Source of the DNA: Frigidibacter sp. RF13
GTDB lineage: Bacteria; Pseudomonadota; Alphaproteobacteria; Rhodobacterales; Rhodobacteraceae
Assembly: GCF_026626305.1 (NCBI RefSeq)
Contig: NZ_JAPNUE010000004.1
Location: 186,001-250,000, forward strand
DNA length: 64,000 nucleotides
Direction: 5' to 3'
Shown here: positions 33,407 through 43,963 of the stretch, piece after piece
How positions within the stretch are numbered: the first letter of the stretch is position 1
How the letters are laid out: each line of letters opens with the position of its first letter
Notes under the pieces: generated by a model
What the model was told of the DNA's origin: nothing
The model's input: only the letters and a program-made list of their open reading frames with translations
Databases searched by the model: none
Translations under genes and position numbers: made by a program

Positions 33407-35653
33407 ATGACCGAACGCACCGAAAGCGACAGTCGCAGGCTGCTCCGGCGCTTGCGCGACACGCTGGCAGAGCCCGGCGCCGGTCAGGAACGGCTGGACC
33501 GGATCGTGCGGCTGATCGCCTCCTCGATGGGGACCGAGGTCTGCTCGGTCTATCTCTTCCGCGACGATGAGACGCTGGAACTCTGCGCGACCGAAGGTCT
33601 GAAACGCGAATCCGTCCACAAGACCCGGATGAAGCTCGGCGAGGGTCTGGTCGGGCGCGTGGCCAAGTCCTCGTCGCCGGTGAATACCGCGAATGCGCCC
33701 GCAGAAAAGGGCTTCCGCTACATGCCCGAGACAGGGGAGGAGATCTATTCCTCCTTCCTCGGCGTGCCGATCCAGCGGCTGGGCGAGAAGCTCGGCGTGC
33801 TGGTCGTGCAGTCGAAAGAGGCGCGCAGCTTCTCCGACGACGAGATCTACGCGCTTGAAGTCGTGGCCATGGTGGTCGCTGAAATGAGCGAACTGGGCGC
33901 CTTCATCGGTGAGGGAGACGCGCTGGCGGCGCCGCACAAGCATGCGGTGATGTTCCGGGGCGGCACCGGGCAGGAAGGCGCCGCCGAGGGTCGCGTCTGG
34001 CTGCACGAGCCGCGCGTGGTAATCATCAACCCGGTGGGTGACGATCCGGTCAAGGAAATGGAGCGGCTGAACAAGGCCGTGGCCGATCTGCGCCTCTCGG
34101 TCGATGCGATGATCACCACCTCCGACAATGGCGATGCCGAGCAGGCGCAGATCCTGGAAGCCTACCGGATGTTTGCCAATTCCCGCGGCTGGATGCGGCG
34201 GATGGAGGAGGATATCGCGCGCGGCCTCTCAGCCGAGGCAGCGGTCGAGAAGGAACAGTCCCAGGCGCGCGCGCGGCTCGAAACCGTGCCCGACCCTTAC
34301 TTGCGCGACCGGCTGCATGATCTCGACGATCTCTCGAACCGGCTTCTGCGCATCCTGACCGGGCAGGGGCAGGACACCGGCGCCGAGATGCCCGACAATC
34401 CGATCCTGGTCGCGCGAAACATCGGCCCGGCGGAACTGCTGGACTATGGCCGCAAGCTGAAGGGCGTGGTGCTGGAGGAAGGGTCCGTCGGCAGTCACGC
34501 GGCGGTCGTCGCCCGCGCGCTGGCGATCCCGTTGGTCATCCATGCCGAAAAGATCACGACCGAGGCGCTGAACGGCGATCATATCCTTGTCGATGGCGAT
34601 CAGGGCATGGTGCATCTGCGGCCCGACGAAACCGTCGCCCGGCATTTCCGCGAGAAGATCGCCATGCAGGCGGCGGCGCAAAGCCGCTATGCGAGCCTCC
34701 GCGACCAGCCTGCGACCGACAAGGCCGGCACGACCGTAGCACTTCACATGAACGCGGGCCTGATGGCCGATCTGCCCTCGCTCGCCGGATCGGGGGCCGA
34801 GGGTGTCGGGCTTTTCCGCACCGAACTGCAGTTCCTGATCCGGAGCCATGTGCCGAAGCGCGGCGAGCTTGCGGCGCTCTATGCCCGGGTGATGGAGGCC
34901 GCCCACGGCAAGCGCGTGGTCTTCCGCACGCTCGACATCGGGTCCGACAAGGTCCTGCCCTATATGAAACGGGTCGAGGAACCGAACCCGGCGATGGGCT
35001 GGCGCGCGATCCGCGTCGGGCTAGACAAGCCCGGCGTGATGCGCATGCAGTTGCAGGCGCTGATCCGCGCGGCGGCGGGGCGGCCCCTGACCGTGATGTT
35101 CCCCTTCGTCGCCGAAATGTCCGAATTCACCGAGGCGCGGCAGAAGCTTCTCGACGAGATCGAGAGCGAGCGCAGCCTTGGCCACAAACTGCCCTCGATC
35201 CTCGAGGTGGGGGCGATGCTCGAAACCCCGTCGCTCGCCTTCGCGCCCGACGCCTTCTTCGAGATGGCCGATTTCATCTCGATCGGCGGCAACGATCTCA
35301 AGCAGTTCTTCTTCGCCGCCGACCGCGAGAATGAACGTGTCCGCAAACGCTATGATATGCTGAACACCAGTTTCGTGACCTTCCTAGAAAAGATCGTTGC
35401 GCGCTGCGACCGTGCGGGCACGCCGCTTTCGTTCTGCGGCGAGGACGCCGGCCGCCCGGTCGAGGCGCTTTGTCTGGCGGCGATCGGTTTCCGCATGCTG
35501 TCGATGCGGCCTGCCTCTATCGGGCCTGTGAAGCATCTGATCCGCCGCGTCGATCTTGGCGAACTGAAGGCGTTGATGGAGAGCGCGCGGGCCAGCGGGG
35601 CCGACAATCTGCGCCCCGCCGTGATGGACTGGCTCAGCCGTCAGGACGTCTGA
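33407..35653 (+). CDS. ptsP: Phosphoenolpyruvate-protein phosphotransferase, nitrogen PTS (EI-Ntr)
   Basis: A 748-residue enzyme. N-terminal GAF domain (RIVRLIASSMGTEVCSVYLF, residues ~20-165), PTS EI N-domain, phosphohistidine domain with GSVGSHAAVVARALAIP (active His), and C-terminal PEP barrel (GVGLFRTELQFL, FRTLDIGSDK, SFCGEDAGRP with active Cys). It phosphorylates NPr and then EIIA-Ntr, linking nitrogen status to potassium and other regulation. ATG at 33407 is chosen over the long upstream frame, which overlaps tpiA on the other strand. Confidence 0.96.
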   Translation: MTERTESDSRRLLRRLRDTLAEPGAGQERLDRIVRLIASSMGTEVCSVYLFRDDETLELCATEGLKRESVHKTRMKLGEGLVGRVAKSSSPVNTANAPAEKGFRYMPETGEEIYSSFLGVPIQRLGEKLGVLVVQSKEARSFSDDEIYALEVVAMVVAEMSELGAFIGEGDALAAPHKHAVMFRGGTGQEGAAEGRVWLHEPRVVIINPVGDDPVKEMERLNKAVADLRLSVDAMITTSDNGDAEQAQILEAYRMFANSRGWMRRMEEDIARGLSAEAAVEKEQSQARARLETVPDPYLRDRLHDLDDLSNRLLRILTGQGQDTGAEMPDNPILVARNIGPAELLDYGRKLKGVVLEEGSVGSHAAVVARALAIPLVIHAEKITTEALNGDHILVDGDQGMVHLRPDETVARHFREKIAMQAAAQSRYASLRDQPATDKAGTTVALHMNAGLMADLPSLAGSGAEGVGLFRTELQFLIRSHVPKRGELAALYARVMEAAHGKRVVFRTLDIGSDKVLPYMKRVEEPNPAMGWRAIRVGLDKPGVMRMQLQALIRAAAGRPLTVMFPFVAEMSEFTEARQKLLDEIESERSLGHKLPSILEVGAMLETPSLAFAPDAFFEMADFISIGGNDLKQFFFAADRENERVRKRYDMLNTSFVTFLEKIVARCDRAGTPLSFCGEDAGRPVEALCLAAIGFRMLSMRPASIGPVKHLIRRVDLGELKALMESARASGADNLRPAVMDWLSRQDV

Positions 35654-35747
35654 GCAGGGCTGCACATCAGCCTGTGTGGCCCTGCCTGTTGCAGAGAGGG
35701 CCGAACGGCATAGCTTGAAGGTCACTCCAAGAGCCAAGGACCCCAAC

Positions 35748-36584
35748 ATGACCTATCAGCCCCCCAAAGTCTGGACATGGGACCAGCCCTCCGGCGGCAC
35801 GTTCGCCTCGACCAACCGCCCCGTCGCCGGTCCGACGCATGACCGTGACCTGCCGGTCGGCAATCACACGCTGCAGCTCTATTCGCTCGCCACGCCCAAT
35901 GGCGTGAAGGTGACTGTGATGCTCGAAGAGCTTCTGGAGGCCGGGCACAAGGGCGCTGAGTACGACGCCTGGCTCATCGACATCGGCAAGGGCGACCAGT
36001 TTGGCTCGGGCTTCGTCGAGGTGAACCCCAATTCGAAGATCCCGGCCCTTCTCGACCGGTCGGGCGAGAAACCGGTCCGCATCTTCGAAAGCGGCTCGAT
36101 CCTCGTCTATCTCGCAGAAAAGTTCGGTGCCTTCCTGCCGAAGGACGGCCCGTCGCGGACCGAGGTTATGAACTGGCTCTTCTGGCAGATGGGCAGCGCG
36201 CCGTTCCTTGGGGGCGGGTTTGGGCATTTCTACGTCTATGCGCCTGAAAAGTATGAATATCCGATCAACCGCTATGCCATGGAAGTGAAGCGCCAGTATG
36301 ACGTTCTGGACCGCCAGCTGGCCGAGCGGCCCTTCATCGCGGGCGAGGATTATTCCATCGCCGACATGGCGATCTGGCCCTGGTACGGCAATCTGGCGCT
36401 TGGCCGCGCCTATGGCGACGCCAATGTCTTCCTCGACACCGCGTCCTACAAACATGTGATGCGCTGGGCCGAGGCGATCGACGCCCGCCCCGCGGTGAAA
36501 CGCGGCCGGATGGTGAACCGCGACTGGGGCGATGCCGAGATGCGGCTGCCCGAGCGTCATTCGTCGGCCGATTTCGACAAGTAG
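35748..36584 (+). CDS. yghU: Glutathione-dependent disulfide-bond oxidoreductase, YghU-type GST
   Basis: 278 residues. N-terminal extension MTYQPPKVWTWDQPSGGTFAS is typical of YghU. A thioredoxin fold GST N-domain (LQLYSLATPNGVKVTVMLEEL, NPNSKIPALLD, ESGSILVYLAEKFG) and an alpha-helical C-domain (PFIAGEDYSIADMAIWPW) follow. It uses two glutathiones and reduces peroxides or disulfides. AAGGACCCCAAC precedes the ATG at 35748; the upstream frame is noise. Convergent with hutU across the repeat at 36626. Confidence 0.94.
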   Translation: MTYQPPKVWTWDQPSGGTFASTNRPVAGPTHDRDLPVGNHTLQLYSLATPNGVKVTVMLEELLEAGHKGAEYDAWLIDIGKGDQFGSGFVEVNPNSKIPALLDRSGEKPVRIFESGSILVYLAEKFGAFLPKDGPSRTEVMNWLFWQMGSAPFLGGGFGHFYVYAPEKYEYPINRYAMEVKRQYDVLDRQLAERPFIAGEDYSIADMAIWPWYGNLALGRAYGDANVFLDTASYKHVMRWAEAIDARPAVKRGRMVNRDWGDAEMRLPERHSSADFDK

Positions 36585-36625
36585 GTCTGGGCCTCCTCGG
36601 GCGCTTCGCGTCTCGTCGTGCCCCG

Positions 36626-36710
36626 CCGACGAGCGCATGAAATGCGACGAGGAGGCGCCCCTTCAAACGACCGACGAGCGCATGAAATGCGACGAGGAGG
36701 CGCCCCTTCA
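36626..36710. repeat. 40-bp direct repeat with internal inverted repeats
   Basis: Two identical 40-base copies at 36626-36665 and 36671-36710 are separated by 5 bases. Each contains CGCAT-GAA-ATGCG, a 5-pair inverted repeat. The segment 36593-36619 resembles an inverted, diverged copy (CCTCCTCG...CTCGTCG), so a long imperfect hairpin can form with copy 1. The last three bases of copy 2 supply the hutU stop codon. It occupies the yghU-hutU convergent junction. Confidence 0.85.
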
Positions 36711-38396
36711 GTTCCCGAGGATTGTCGGCAGCCGCAGCCCCATGTCGCGCGCATGTCTGACCGCGATATCATAGCCCGCATCCGCATGGCGCCAGACGCC
36801 CGAGGCCGGATCGTTCCAGAGCACGCGTTCGAGCCGCTTGGCTGCCTCCGGGGTCCCGTCGGCGACAATGACCACGCCGGAATGCTGCGAGAAGCCCATG
36901 CCGACCCCGCCGCCGTGGTGGAGCGAGACCCAGGTGGCACCCGATGCGGTGTTCACGAGGGCGTTGAGGAGCGGCCAGTCGGACACGGCGTCGGAGCCGT
37001 CCTTCATGCTTTCCGTCTCGCGGTTGGGTGAGGCAACCGAGCCTGAATCCAGATGGTCGCGGCCGATGACGACAGGGGCTTTGAGTTCTCCCTTGGCCAC
37101 CATCTCGTTGAACATCAGTCCTGCTCGGTGGCGGTCGCCCAAACCGATCCAGCAGATCCGGGCGGGCAAGCCCTGGAAGGCGATGCGCTCGCGCGCCATG
37201 TCGAGCCAGCGGTGGAGGTGCTGGTTATCGGGGAAGAGTTTCTTCATCGCCGCGTCGGTCTTGTAGATATCCTCGGGGTCGCCCGACAAAGCGCACCAGC
37301 GGAAGGGGCCGATCCCCTTGCAGAAGAGGGGCCGGATATAGGCGGGAACGAAGCCCGGGAAGGCGAAGGCATTTTCGAGGCCCTCGTCCTTCGCGACCTG
37401 ACGGATGTTGTTGCCGTAATCGAGCGTGGGCACACCCGCATTCCAGAAATCGACCATTGCAGCGACATGGACCTTCATCGAGGCACGCGCGGCCTTCTCG
37501 ACGCCCTTGGGGTCGCTCTCCTGCTTCGCGCGCCATTCGGCGACGGTCCAGCCCAGGGGCAGGTAGCCATGGACAGGGTCGTGGGCCGATGTCTGGTCGG
37601 TGACGATATCGGGACGCGGCCCGCCCGCCTTCATGCGGCGGACAAGCTCGGGGAAGACGTCGGCCGCGTTGCCGATCAGGGCGACAGATTTCGCCTCGCC
37701 CGCCTTGGTCCATTGGTCGATGAGCGCGAGCGCCTCGTCCAGCGTATGGGCCTTTGCGTCGCAATAGCGGGTGCGGATGCGGAAGTCGGCGCGGGTTTCG
37801 TCGCACTCGACGGCAAGGCAGCAGGCGCCGGCCATCACGGCGGCCAGCGGCTGTGCGCCACCCATGCCGCCCAAGCCGCCGGTCAGGATCCACTTGCCTT
37901 TCAGGTTGCCGCTGTAGTGCTGGCGGCCCGCCTCGGCGAAGGTCTCGTACGTGCCCTGCACAATGCCTTGCGTGCCGATGTAGATCCATGACCCGGCGGT
38001 CATCTGGCCGTACATCATCAGGCCTTTCTTATCCAATTCGTTGAAATGGTCCCAGTTCGCCCAATGCGGCACCAGGTTCGAATTGGCGATCAGCACACGG
38101 GGGGCGTCGGAATGGGTCTTCACCACTGCGACCGGCCGGCCGGACTGGACGACGAGGGTCTCATCGGATTCCAGGTCCTTCAGTGTCGCCACGATGCGGT
38201 CAAAGTCGCCCCAGCTGCGTGCCGCACGGCCGATGCCGCCGTAAACGACCAGTTCATGCGGGTTCTCGGCCACGTCCGGGTGCAGGTTGTTCATCAGCAT
38301 CCGCATCGCTGCCTCGGTCTGCCAGCTTTTCGCGGTGCGGTCGGGGCCGGTCGGGGGGAAGATGTCACGGGTATTCTTGCGGTCGAGGTCGAGCAT
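36708..38396 (-). CDS. hutU: Urocanate hydratase
   Basis: 562 residues. Converts urocanate to 4-imidazolone-5-propionate with tightly bound NAD+. [21 protein letters not shown], the NAD loop [19 protein letters not shown]-like [11 protein letters not shown], and [15 protein letters not shown] (conserved Cys) are present. It is the last gene of the hutIHGU minus-strand operon, 11 bases after hutG. GGAGCCTCC lies just before its ATG. Its stop lies in the direct repeat. Confidence 0.97.
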   Translation of the reverse strand: MLDLDRKNTRDIFPPTGPDRTAKSWQTEAAMRMLMNNLHPDVAENPHELVVYGGIGRAARSWGDFDRIVATLKDLESDETLVVQSGRPVAVVKTHSDAPRVLIANSNLVPHWANWDHFNELDKKGLMMYGQMTAGSWIYIGTQGIVQGTYETFAEAGRQHYSGNLKGKWILTGGLGGMGGAQPLAAVMAGACCLAVECDETRADFRIRTRYCDAKAHTLDEALALIDQWTKAGEAKSVALIGNAADVFPELVRRMKAGGPRPDIVTDQTSAHDPVHGYLPLGWTVAEWRAKQESDPKGVEKAARASMKVHVAAMVDFWNAGVPTLDYGNNIRQVAKDEGLENAFAFPGFVPAYIRPLFCKGIGPFRWCALSGDPEDIYKTDAAMKKLFPDNQHLHRWLDMARERIAFQGLPARICWIGLGDRHRAGLMFNEMVAKGELKAPVVIGRDHLDSGSVASPNRETESMKDGSDAVSDWPLLNALVNTASGATWVSLHHGGGVGMGFSQHSGVVIVADGTPEAAKRLERVLWNDPASGVWRHADAGYDIAVRHARDMGLRLPTILGN

Positions 38397-38407
38397 TGGA
38401 GGCTCCT

Positions 38408-39211
38408 TCAGGAAAGGGCGCCCGAGCGGGCGAGGCGGTCGAGGGTTGTCAGGGCCTGGGTAAGAACCCGGCGAGGGGCTTCGGCAGTTGCATGGTCAAA
38501 GGACCAAGGCGCGGCCTCGGCGGACAGATAGGCGCGCTGGGCGATCTCCATCTGGATCGCGTGCACTTTCACTTCGGGAAGGCCGTAATGGCGCGTCGTC
38601 CAGCCACCCTTGAAGCGGCCGTTCAGCACGGTTTCAAAGTCCCGGGCGCCGAGACAGGCGGCGCGGGTGGCGGTTTCGATCAGCGGCGCACAGGTGGTGC
38701 CGTCGTTGGTGCCGATGTTGAAATGGGGAAGCTGGCCTTCGAAGAGGAAGGGAATGACCGAGCGGATCGAATGGCAGTCCCAGAGGATCGCGGTGCCGTG
38801 CAGGGCCTTGATGCGGTCGATCTGGTACTGAAGCGCAAGGTGATAGGGGGTGTGGAACGCCTCGCGCCGGTCGAGGATTTCCGCTTCTGACGGCGCTTGA
38901 CCCTCGGCCCAGATCGGCAAGCCGTCGAAGTCGGTCGTCGGGCTAAGTTCGGTGGTATTCTGGCCGGGGTAGAGCGAAACCCCCGACGGGTCGCGGTTCG
39001 CGTCGATCACATAGCGGTGGAAGGTGGCGGCGACCACGGTGACGCCGGGCAGGAGGTCTGCGTAGAGCCGGTCGATGTGCCAATCTGTGTCGGCGAGCTT
39101 GCGGCCGTTGTCATTCAGGCGCGCGGTCAGATCGTCGGGCAGCCAGGTGCCGCCGTGCGGCATGCCGAGGATGATCGGGCTGTCGCCCTCGGTGACGGAA
39201 AAAGGGGTCAT
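38408..39211 (-). CDS. hutG: N-formylglutamate deformylase
   Basis: 267 residues of the N-formylglutamate amidohydrolase family. It releases formate and glutamate in the last step. [20 protein letters not shown] holds the first metal-site His, [16 protein letters not shown] and [13 protein letters not shown] hold further ligands, and SPHFNIG-like [14 protein letters not shown] follows. The ATG at 39211 overlaps the hutH stop (ATGA). The neighbouring hutF shows the two-step route from formiminoglutamate. Confidence 0.95.
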   Translation of the reverse strand: MTPFSVTEGDSPIILGMPHGGTWLPDDLTARLNDNGRKLADTDWHIDRLYADLLPGVTVVAATFHRYVIDANRDPSGVSLYPGQNTTELSPTTDFDGLPIWAEGQAPSEAEILDRREAFHTPYHLALQYQIDRIKALHGTAILWDCHSIRSVIPFLFEGQLPHFNIGTNDGTTCAPLIETATRAACLGARDFETVLNGRFKGGWTTRHYGLPEVKVHAIQMEIAQRAYLSAEAAPWSFDHATAEAPRRVLTQALTTLDRLARSGALS

Positions 39212-40743
39212 GCCGACAGCTCCGGCAGGGCGAGGCCTGTCGCGCGGGCAATGTCGCCGCTGGCGATCAGGCGCGCGGCCTGTTCGAGATCGGGGGCGAG
39301 ATAGCGATCTTCGCCAAGGGTTGCCACGTCGGTCCGCAGGCGTCTCAGAACCTTCTGCAACGGCTCCGAAGTCGGAAGCGGCGCGCGGAATTCGACGCCC
39401 TGCGCGGCACACAGCAGTTCGACGCCGAGGATACGGTCGAGGTTCTCGACCATGCGCCCCAGGCGCCGGGCGCCGTGGGCCGCCATCGAGACATGGTCTT
39501 CCTGATTGGCGGAGGTCGGCGTCGAGTCGGTGACGGTCGGGTTGGCCAGATGCTTGTTCTCGCTCATGAGCGCTGCCGTCGTGACCTCGGCGATCATGTA
39601 GCCGGAGTTGAGACCGGGGTTCGGGGTCAGGAAGGCGGGCAGGTCGAACGACAGGACCGGATCAACCATCAGCGCCACGCGCCGCTGGGCGATGGCACCG
39701 ATTTCGCTGATCGCAAGGGCAATCATGTCAGCGGCGAAACCCACGGGTTCGGCGTGGAAATTGCCGCCCGAAACGATCATCCCGGCCTCGGTCAGCACCA
39801 GCGGATTGTCGGTGGCGGCGTTGGCCTCGACCTCAAGGGTCCGGGCCGCCATGCGCAACACATCCATCGCGGCGCCGGTCACCTGCGGCTGGCAGCGGAT
39901 GCAATAGGGGTCCTGCACACGCGTATCACCCTCTCGGTGGCTTTCGCGGATGACCGAGCCGTCGAGGCAGGCACGCAGGAAGGCGGCGGCTTCGATCTGG
40001 CCGGCGTGGCCCCTCAGCGAATGGATTTCGGGTTGCAAGGGCGCGGTCGAACCCATGATCGCGTCCGTGGACATGGCTGAGGTGACAAGTGCCCCTTGCG
40101 CCGCGCGCCAGGCGTCGAAGAGGCCGGCAAGCGCGAAAGCGGTGGAAAACTGTGTGCCGTTGATGAAGGCAAGCCCTTCCTTGGGACCAAGCGGAATGGG
40201 TTTCAGACCGGCCTTGGCCAGCGCGTCGGCGCCGGGCAGCGTCTGGCCCTGGTACTCGGCCTCGCCATGACCGATGAGGACGGCGGTCATATGGGCAAGG
40301 GGCGCGAGGTCGCCCGATGCGCCGACCGAACCTTGGGCCGGGATCACCGGCGTGACGCCCTTTTCCAGCATCTGTTCCAGCAGCTCGATCAGCTCCCACC
40401 GCACGCCCGAGGCACCACGGCCGAGGGAAAGCAGTTTCAGCGCCATCATCAGCCGCGCATGCCGGCGGCTGACCGGCTCGCCCACGCCGCAGCAATGCGA
40501 TAGGATGAGGTTCTTTTGCAGCGTCGCCGTATCCTTCGGCGCCACGCGGACCGAAGCCAATTTACCGAAGCCGGTGTTGACGCCATAGACCGGCACGTCG
40601 CCCTCGGCGGCCTTGCGAATGGCGTCCGCAGCGCGCTCGACCGCGGGTTTCGCGGTGCGGTCTAGCCGGACGGCTTCGCCGTCGAACCAAATGCGGGCGA
40701 GGTCGTTCAGCGTGACGGCGCCGGGGGTGAGGGTCAGGGTCAC
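39208..40743 (-). CDS. hutH: Histidine ammonia-lyase
   Basis: 511 residues. Deaminates histidine to urocanate. The self-processing MIO cofactor forms from Ala-Ser-Gly in [22 protein letters not shown] and [13 protein letters not shown] are additional signatures, and [12 protein letters not shown] is typical. The start is a GTG at 40743 overlapping the hutI stop as GTGA; the frame open to 41310 is a shadow over hutI. Order hutI-hutH-hutG-hutU with overlaps shows tight coupling. Confidence 0.97.
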   Translation of the reverse strand: MTLTLTPGAVTLNDLARIWFDGEAVRLDRTAKPAVERAADAIRKAAEGDVPVYGVNTGFGKLASVRVAPKDTATLQKNLILSHCCGVGEPVSRRHARLMMALKLLSLGRGASGVRWELIELLEQMLEKGVTPVIPAQGSVGASGDLAPLAHMTAVLIGHGEAEYQGQTLPGADALAKAGLKPIPLGPKEGLAFINGTQFSTAFALAGLFDAWRAAQGALVTSAMSTDAIMGSTAPLQPEIHSLRGHAGQIEAAAFLRACLDGSVIRESHREGDTRVQDPYCIRCQPQVTGAAMDVLRMAARTLEVEANAATDNPLVLTEAGMIVSGGNFHAEPVGFAADMIALAISEIGAIAQRRVALMVDPVLSFDLPAFLTPNPGLNSGYMIAEVTTAALMSENKHLANPTVTDSTPTSANQEDHVSMAAHGARRLGRMVENLDRILGVELLCAAQGVEFRAPLPTSEPLQKVLRRLRTDVATLGEDRYLAPDLEQAARLIASGDIARATGLALPELSA

Positions 40744-41936
40744 TTCGAGGCTCCGAGAATGCGTTGGTGAAGCGGGTTGAAACCCATCCGGTAGGCAAGC
40801 TCTGCAGGATGATCGGCGTTCCAGATGGCAAGGTCGGCACGCAAGCCGGGGGCGAGCGTGCCGCGATCGGTCAGGCCAAGCGCGCGAGCAGCATGCTGGG
40901 TCGCGCCGCGCAATGCCTCCTCGGGCGTCAGGCGGAAAAGCGTGCAGGCCATGTTCATCGCCAGCAGTAACGAGGTCATCGGCGAAGAGCCCGGATTCAT
41001 GTCGGTCGCAACCGCCATCGGCACCCCGTGCTGGCGCAGCAGCACAATGGGCGGGGCCTGCGTCTCGCGGATCGCATAGAAGGCGCCCGGCAGGATCACG
41101 GCCACAGTGCCTGCGGCGGCCATGGCCTGAACGCCCGGCTCGTCCAGATATTCCAGATGGTCGGCGGAAAGGGCATTGTAGGATGCCGCAAGCGCCGCCC
41201 CACCCAGGTTCGACAGCTGTTCGGCGTGAAGTTTCACCGGCAGGCCAAGCCGTTTGGCCTCGTCGAAAACGCGGGCGATCTGGGCCGTGGAAAAGGCGAT
41301 GCCCTCGCAAAAACCGTCGACCGCATCGGCAAGACCATCCTCGTACGCGGCGCGCAGGGCGGGCAGGCAGATCTCGTCGATATAGGCGTCCGGGCGGCCC
41401 TTGTATTCAGGCGGCACCGCATGGGCGCCGAGGAACGTGGTGCGGATCGTGACGGGGCGCAGCGCGGCCAGCGCCCGGGCGGCGCGGAGCATGCGAAGTT
41501 CGGTGTCGATATCGAGCCCGTAGCCCGACTTGACCTCGACGGTCGATACGCCTTCGGCGATCAGCGCATCGAGGCGTGGAAGTGCCGTTGCGACCAGATC
41601 CTCGACCGAAGCGGCGCGGGTGGCCGAGACGGTGGAGATGATGCCGCCACCGGCGCGGGCCACTTCCTCGTAACTCGCGCCCTTCAGCCGCAGCTCGAAT
41701 TCGGCGGCACGGTGGCCGCCGTGGACGATATGCGTGTGGCAGTCGATGAGGGCCGGTGTGACGAGCCGGCCGCCGAGGTCGCGCTCCGCAGCCTTCGGCG
41801 CTTCGGTGCGCGGGCCGACCCAGCGGATCAGGCCCTGTTCCACAAGGATCGCCGCATCTTCGATCAGGCCATAGGCCGCCTCGTCGGCAAGCGTCGCGGC
41901 GCGGCAATTGACATAAAGAACGGGGGCAGAGGTCAT
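40740..41936 (-). CDS. hutI: Imidazolonepropionase
   Basis: 398 residues of the amidohydrolase superfamily. Hydrolyses imidazolone propionate to N-formimino-glutamate. [20 protein letters not shown] holds the HxH metal ligands, [16 protein letters not shown] the next His, and [16 protein letters not shown] the final Asp. First gene of the hutIHGU operon, facing hutF across a 74-base region with a HutC-type palindrome. Confidence 0.96.
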   Translation of the reverse strand: MTSAPVLYVNCRAATLADEAAYGLIEDAAILVEQGLIRWVGPRTEAPKAAERDLGGRLVTPALIDCHTHIVHGGHRAAEFELRLKGASYEEVARAGGGIISTVSATRAASVEDLVATALPRLDALIAEGVSTVEVKSGYGLDIDTELRMLRAARALAALRPVTIRTTFLGAHAVPPEYKGRPDAYIDEICLPALRAAYEDGLADAVDGFCEGIAFSTAQIARVFDEAKRLGLPVKLHAEQLSNLGGAALAASYNALSADHLEYLDEPGVQAMAAAGTVAVILPGAFYAIRETQAPPIVLLRQHGVPMAVATDMNPGSSPMTSLLLAMNMACTLFRLTPEEALRGATQHAARALGLTDRGTLAPGLRADLAIWNADHPAELAYRMGFNPLHQRILGASK

Positions 41937-41984
41937 GGGTTGCGATTCCGGTTGCCTGAGCGGGTTCTAGTCGGTTATACGGAA

Positions 41985-41998
41985 TATGTCTAGACATA
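41985..41998. promoter_or_regulatory. Probable HutC operator
   Basis: TATGTCTAGACATA is a perfect 14-base palindrome in the hutI-hutF divergent region, 13 bases before the hutF start codon. The TGTCTAGACA core is like GntR/HutC-family operators. It can silence both the hutIHGU operon and hutF at once, with urocanate as expected inducer. HutC is encoded at 44025. Confidence 0.75.
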
Positions 41999-42010
41999 AT
42001 GGAGTCCGCC

Positions 42011-43366
42011 ATGATCTTTGCCCGCCGTGCCCTGCTGCCCTCGGGATGGGCGGACAATGTCCGTGTGACCTGCGATGGCGGGCGGATCGCATCGGTTCAG
42101 GCAGACGGCGTTGCTGGGCCGGATGACACGCGCGTGGACGTGCTTTTGCCCGCGCTTGCCAACCTGCATTCCCACGCCTTCCAGCGCGCGATGGCGGGGC
42201 GCACCGAGGTGCGGGCCAAGGGCCGCGAAAGCTTCTGGACCTGGCGCGAGATCATGTACCGGTTCCTCGACCGGCTGACGCCCGAGCAGATGCAGGCGAT
42301 CGCCGCGATGGTCTATGTCGAGATGCAGGAGGCGGGCTTCGCCAGCGTGGGCGAGTTCCACTATGTCCACCATCAGCCAGGCGGGGCGGCCTATGCCGAC
42401 CGGGCGGAACTGTCGGCGCGCATCATGGCGGCGGCAGCTGAGACCGGGATCGGACTGACCCATCTGCCGGTGCTCTACACCTATGGCGGGGCGGGCAGGA
42501 TGCCGCTTGCCGGGGGGCAACTGCGGTTTGGCAATGATGTCGAAGGGTTCGCCCGGCTGCTTGATGCGGCGCTGGGCCATGCGAAGGGGATGGCGTCCGA
42601 CACCGTTGTTGGGATCGCACCCCATTCCCTGCGCGCAACCTGCCCCGAGGATCTGACAGCGGCGCTGCCGCTGGCAGGGGCCGGGCCAGTCCACATCCAT
42701 GTGGCCGAACAGCCGAAGGAGGTGGAAGATATCTCTGCCTGGCTCGGCGCGCGGCCGGTCGAATGGCTCTTGGCCAATGCGCCGGTTGATGGGCGCTGGT
42801 GCCCGATCCATGCGACCCACATGACGGCGGCCGAAACCGAGGGGCTGGCCCGGTCGGGGGCGGTCGCGGGGCTTTGCCCGATCACCGAAGCCAATCTGGG
42901 CGACGGGCCGTTCAACGGCCCGGGCTGGATTGCGGCAGGGGGCACCTTCGGGGTCGGGTCGGATTCGAACGTCCGAATCTCGATGGTCGAGGAATTGCGG
43001 ACGCTGGAATATTCGCAACGGCTGAGGGACTTGGAGCGCAACGTTCTGGTGCCGGGTGAAGGGTCGGTGGGGGCCTTTCTCTACCGTAGTGCGGCGGTAG
43101 GTGGCGCGCAGGCGCTTGGCCGCGATGCGGGCGCGATCGCAACGGGGCTTTGGGCCGATCTGCTGGCAGTGGATCAGGGTCATCCGGCATTATACGGACT
43201 TTCAGGGAACCAGTTGCTGGACGGACTGGCCTTCGCAGCCCCGGATGGGGTGGTGACAGACCTCTGGTCGGCGGGACGCCATCAGGTGCAGGCGGGTCGC
43301 CATCTGGCGCGGGAGCGGGTTGTGGACGCCTACCGGCAGGCCGTGGCAGGGTTGCTGGCGAGCTAG
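42011..43366 (+). CDS. hutF: Formimidoylglutamate deiminase
   Basis: 451 residues, amidohydrolase superfamily. Converts N-formimino-glutamate to N-formylglutamate and ammonia. NLHSHAFQRAMAGRTEVR holds the HxH motif, VHIHVAEQPKEVED the next His with Glu, CPITEANLGDGPFN and GVGSDSNVRIS the last Asp. ATG at 42011 follows GGAGTCCGCC at correct spacing, preferred over an in-frame ATG at 41999 that would lie in the operator. Presence of HutF with HutG defines the five-step pathway. Confidence 0.95.
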   Translation: MIFARRALLPSGWADNVRVTCDGGRIASVQADGVAGPDDTRVDVLLPALANLHSHAFQRAMAGRTEVRAKGRESFWTWREIMYRFLDRLTPEQMQAIAAMVYVEMQEAGFASVGEFHYVHHQPGGAAYADRAELSARIMAAAAETGIGLTHLPVLYTYGGAGRMPLAGGQLRFGNDVEGFARLLDAALGHAKGMASDTVVGIAPHSLRATCPEDLTAALPLAGAGPVHIHVAEQPKEVEDISAWLGARPVEWLLANAPVDGRWCPIHATHMTAAETEGLARSGAVAGLCPITEANLGDGPFNGPGWIAAGGTFGVGSDSNVRISMVEELRTLEYSQRLRDLERNVLVPGEGSVGAFLYRSAAVGGAQALGRDAGAIATGLWADLLAVDQGHPALYGLSGNQLLDGLAFAAPDGVVTDLWSAGRHQVQAGRHLARERVVDAYRQAVAGLLAS

Positions 43367-43428
43367 GGGGCGCTGCCCCCGTCGCCTTTCGGCGACTCCC
43401 CCCGGAGTATTTTGGGGACAGAACGCAG
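43366..43428. repeat. Dispersed GC-hairpin/ATTTT intergenic element, copy B
   Basis: GGGGGC-GCT-GCCCCC at 43366-43380 and GTCGCC-TTTC-GGCGAC at 43381-43396 are followed by CCCCCCGGAGTATTTT. It has the same layout as the element at 30272-30343 (two hairpins, then CCCGGA-TATTT) and also lies between convergent genes, here hutF and hutD. Confidence 0.6.
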
Positions 43429-43429
43429 A

Positions 43430-43963
43430 TCAGGCAGCTGGTTCGATTGTAACGAGCAGGCCCTGGAATCCGGCGGCCGGTTGGCTGGGGGCCTGATCGA
43501 AGAACGCGACGGCGCCCGCAGGAATGGCCGGACGCGCGAGCGTGGTCAGCGCAAGAAGCGCATAGCGCCGGCCGGGGGCGGGCGGACAGTCGGGCAAGGC
43601 GCTGTCAAGCGGCTGCACCGTGGCCGAAAGGCGGGCCGCATCCCAGATCAGGTTGAAATCGCGGACCGGGCCGTCGATCAGGCGGCTGTCGATGGCTGTG
43701 TCGCCGGAAAATCGCACGGGGGTGTACGGCAAGGCCTCCAGACAGCCTTCGGGCGTATGAAGATGAAGGCCTGCACCCGCGATCACCGTAAGAATGCGCG
43801 TAAGTCCGGGGAACGCCGAGAAGGGACCATCAGAGGCGACCTCGGCGATCGACAGCCGCCAGAGAAGCTGGCCATCCCGATCTTCGCGCGCGATCTCGTG
43901 CGTTACGCCGCCGCCATTCTTCCAGGGCTGGGTGACAAACTGGTCGGCTGTGATCAGGCGCAT
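43430..43963 (-). CDS. hutD: HutD family cupin
   Basis: 177 residues of the HutD/Ves family. MRLITADQFVTQPWKNGGGVTHEIA is the diagnostic start (first 20 shown elsewhere in family as WKNGGG), with LWRLSIAEVASDGPFSAFPG next. In Pseudomonas HutD limits urocanate accumulation, probably by binding a pathway intermediate; that role is from family knowledge. Divergent from hutC with 61 bases between start codons. Confidence 0.9.
   Translation of the reverse strand: MRLITADQFVTQPWKNGGGVTHEIAREDRDGQLLWRLSIAEVASDGPFSAFPGLTRILTVIAGAGLHLHTPEGCLEALPYTPVRFSGDTAIDSRLIDGPVRDFNLIWDAARLSATVQPLDSALPDCPPAPGRRYALLALTTLARPAIPAGAVAFFDQAPSQPAAGFQGLLVTIEPAA

Noticed and set aside
36532..36774. 80-residue frame covering the 40-bp repeats
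   Set aside because: It crosses from yghU into hutU antisense and its repeated peptide merely reflects the DNA repeat.
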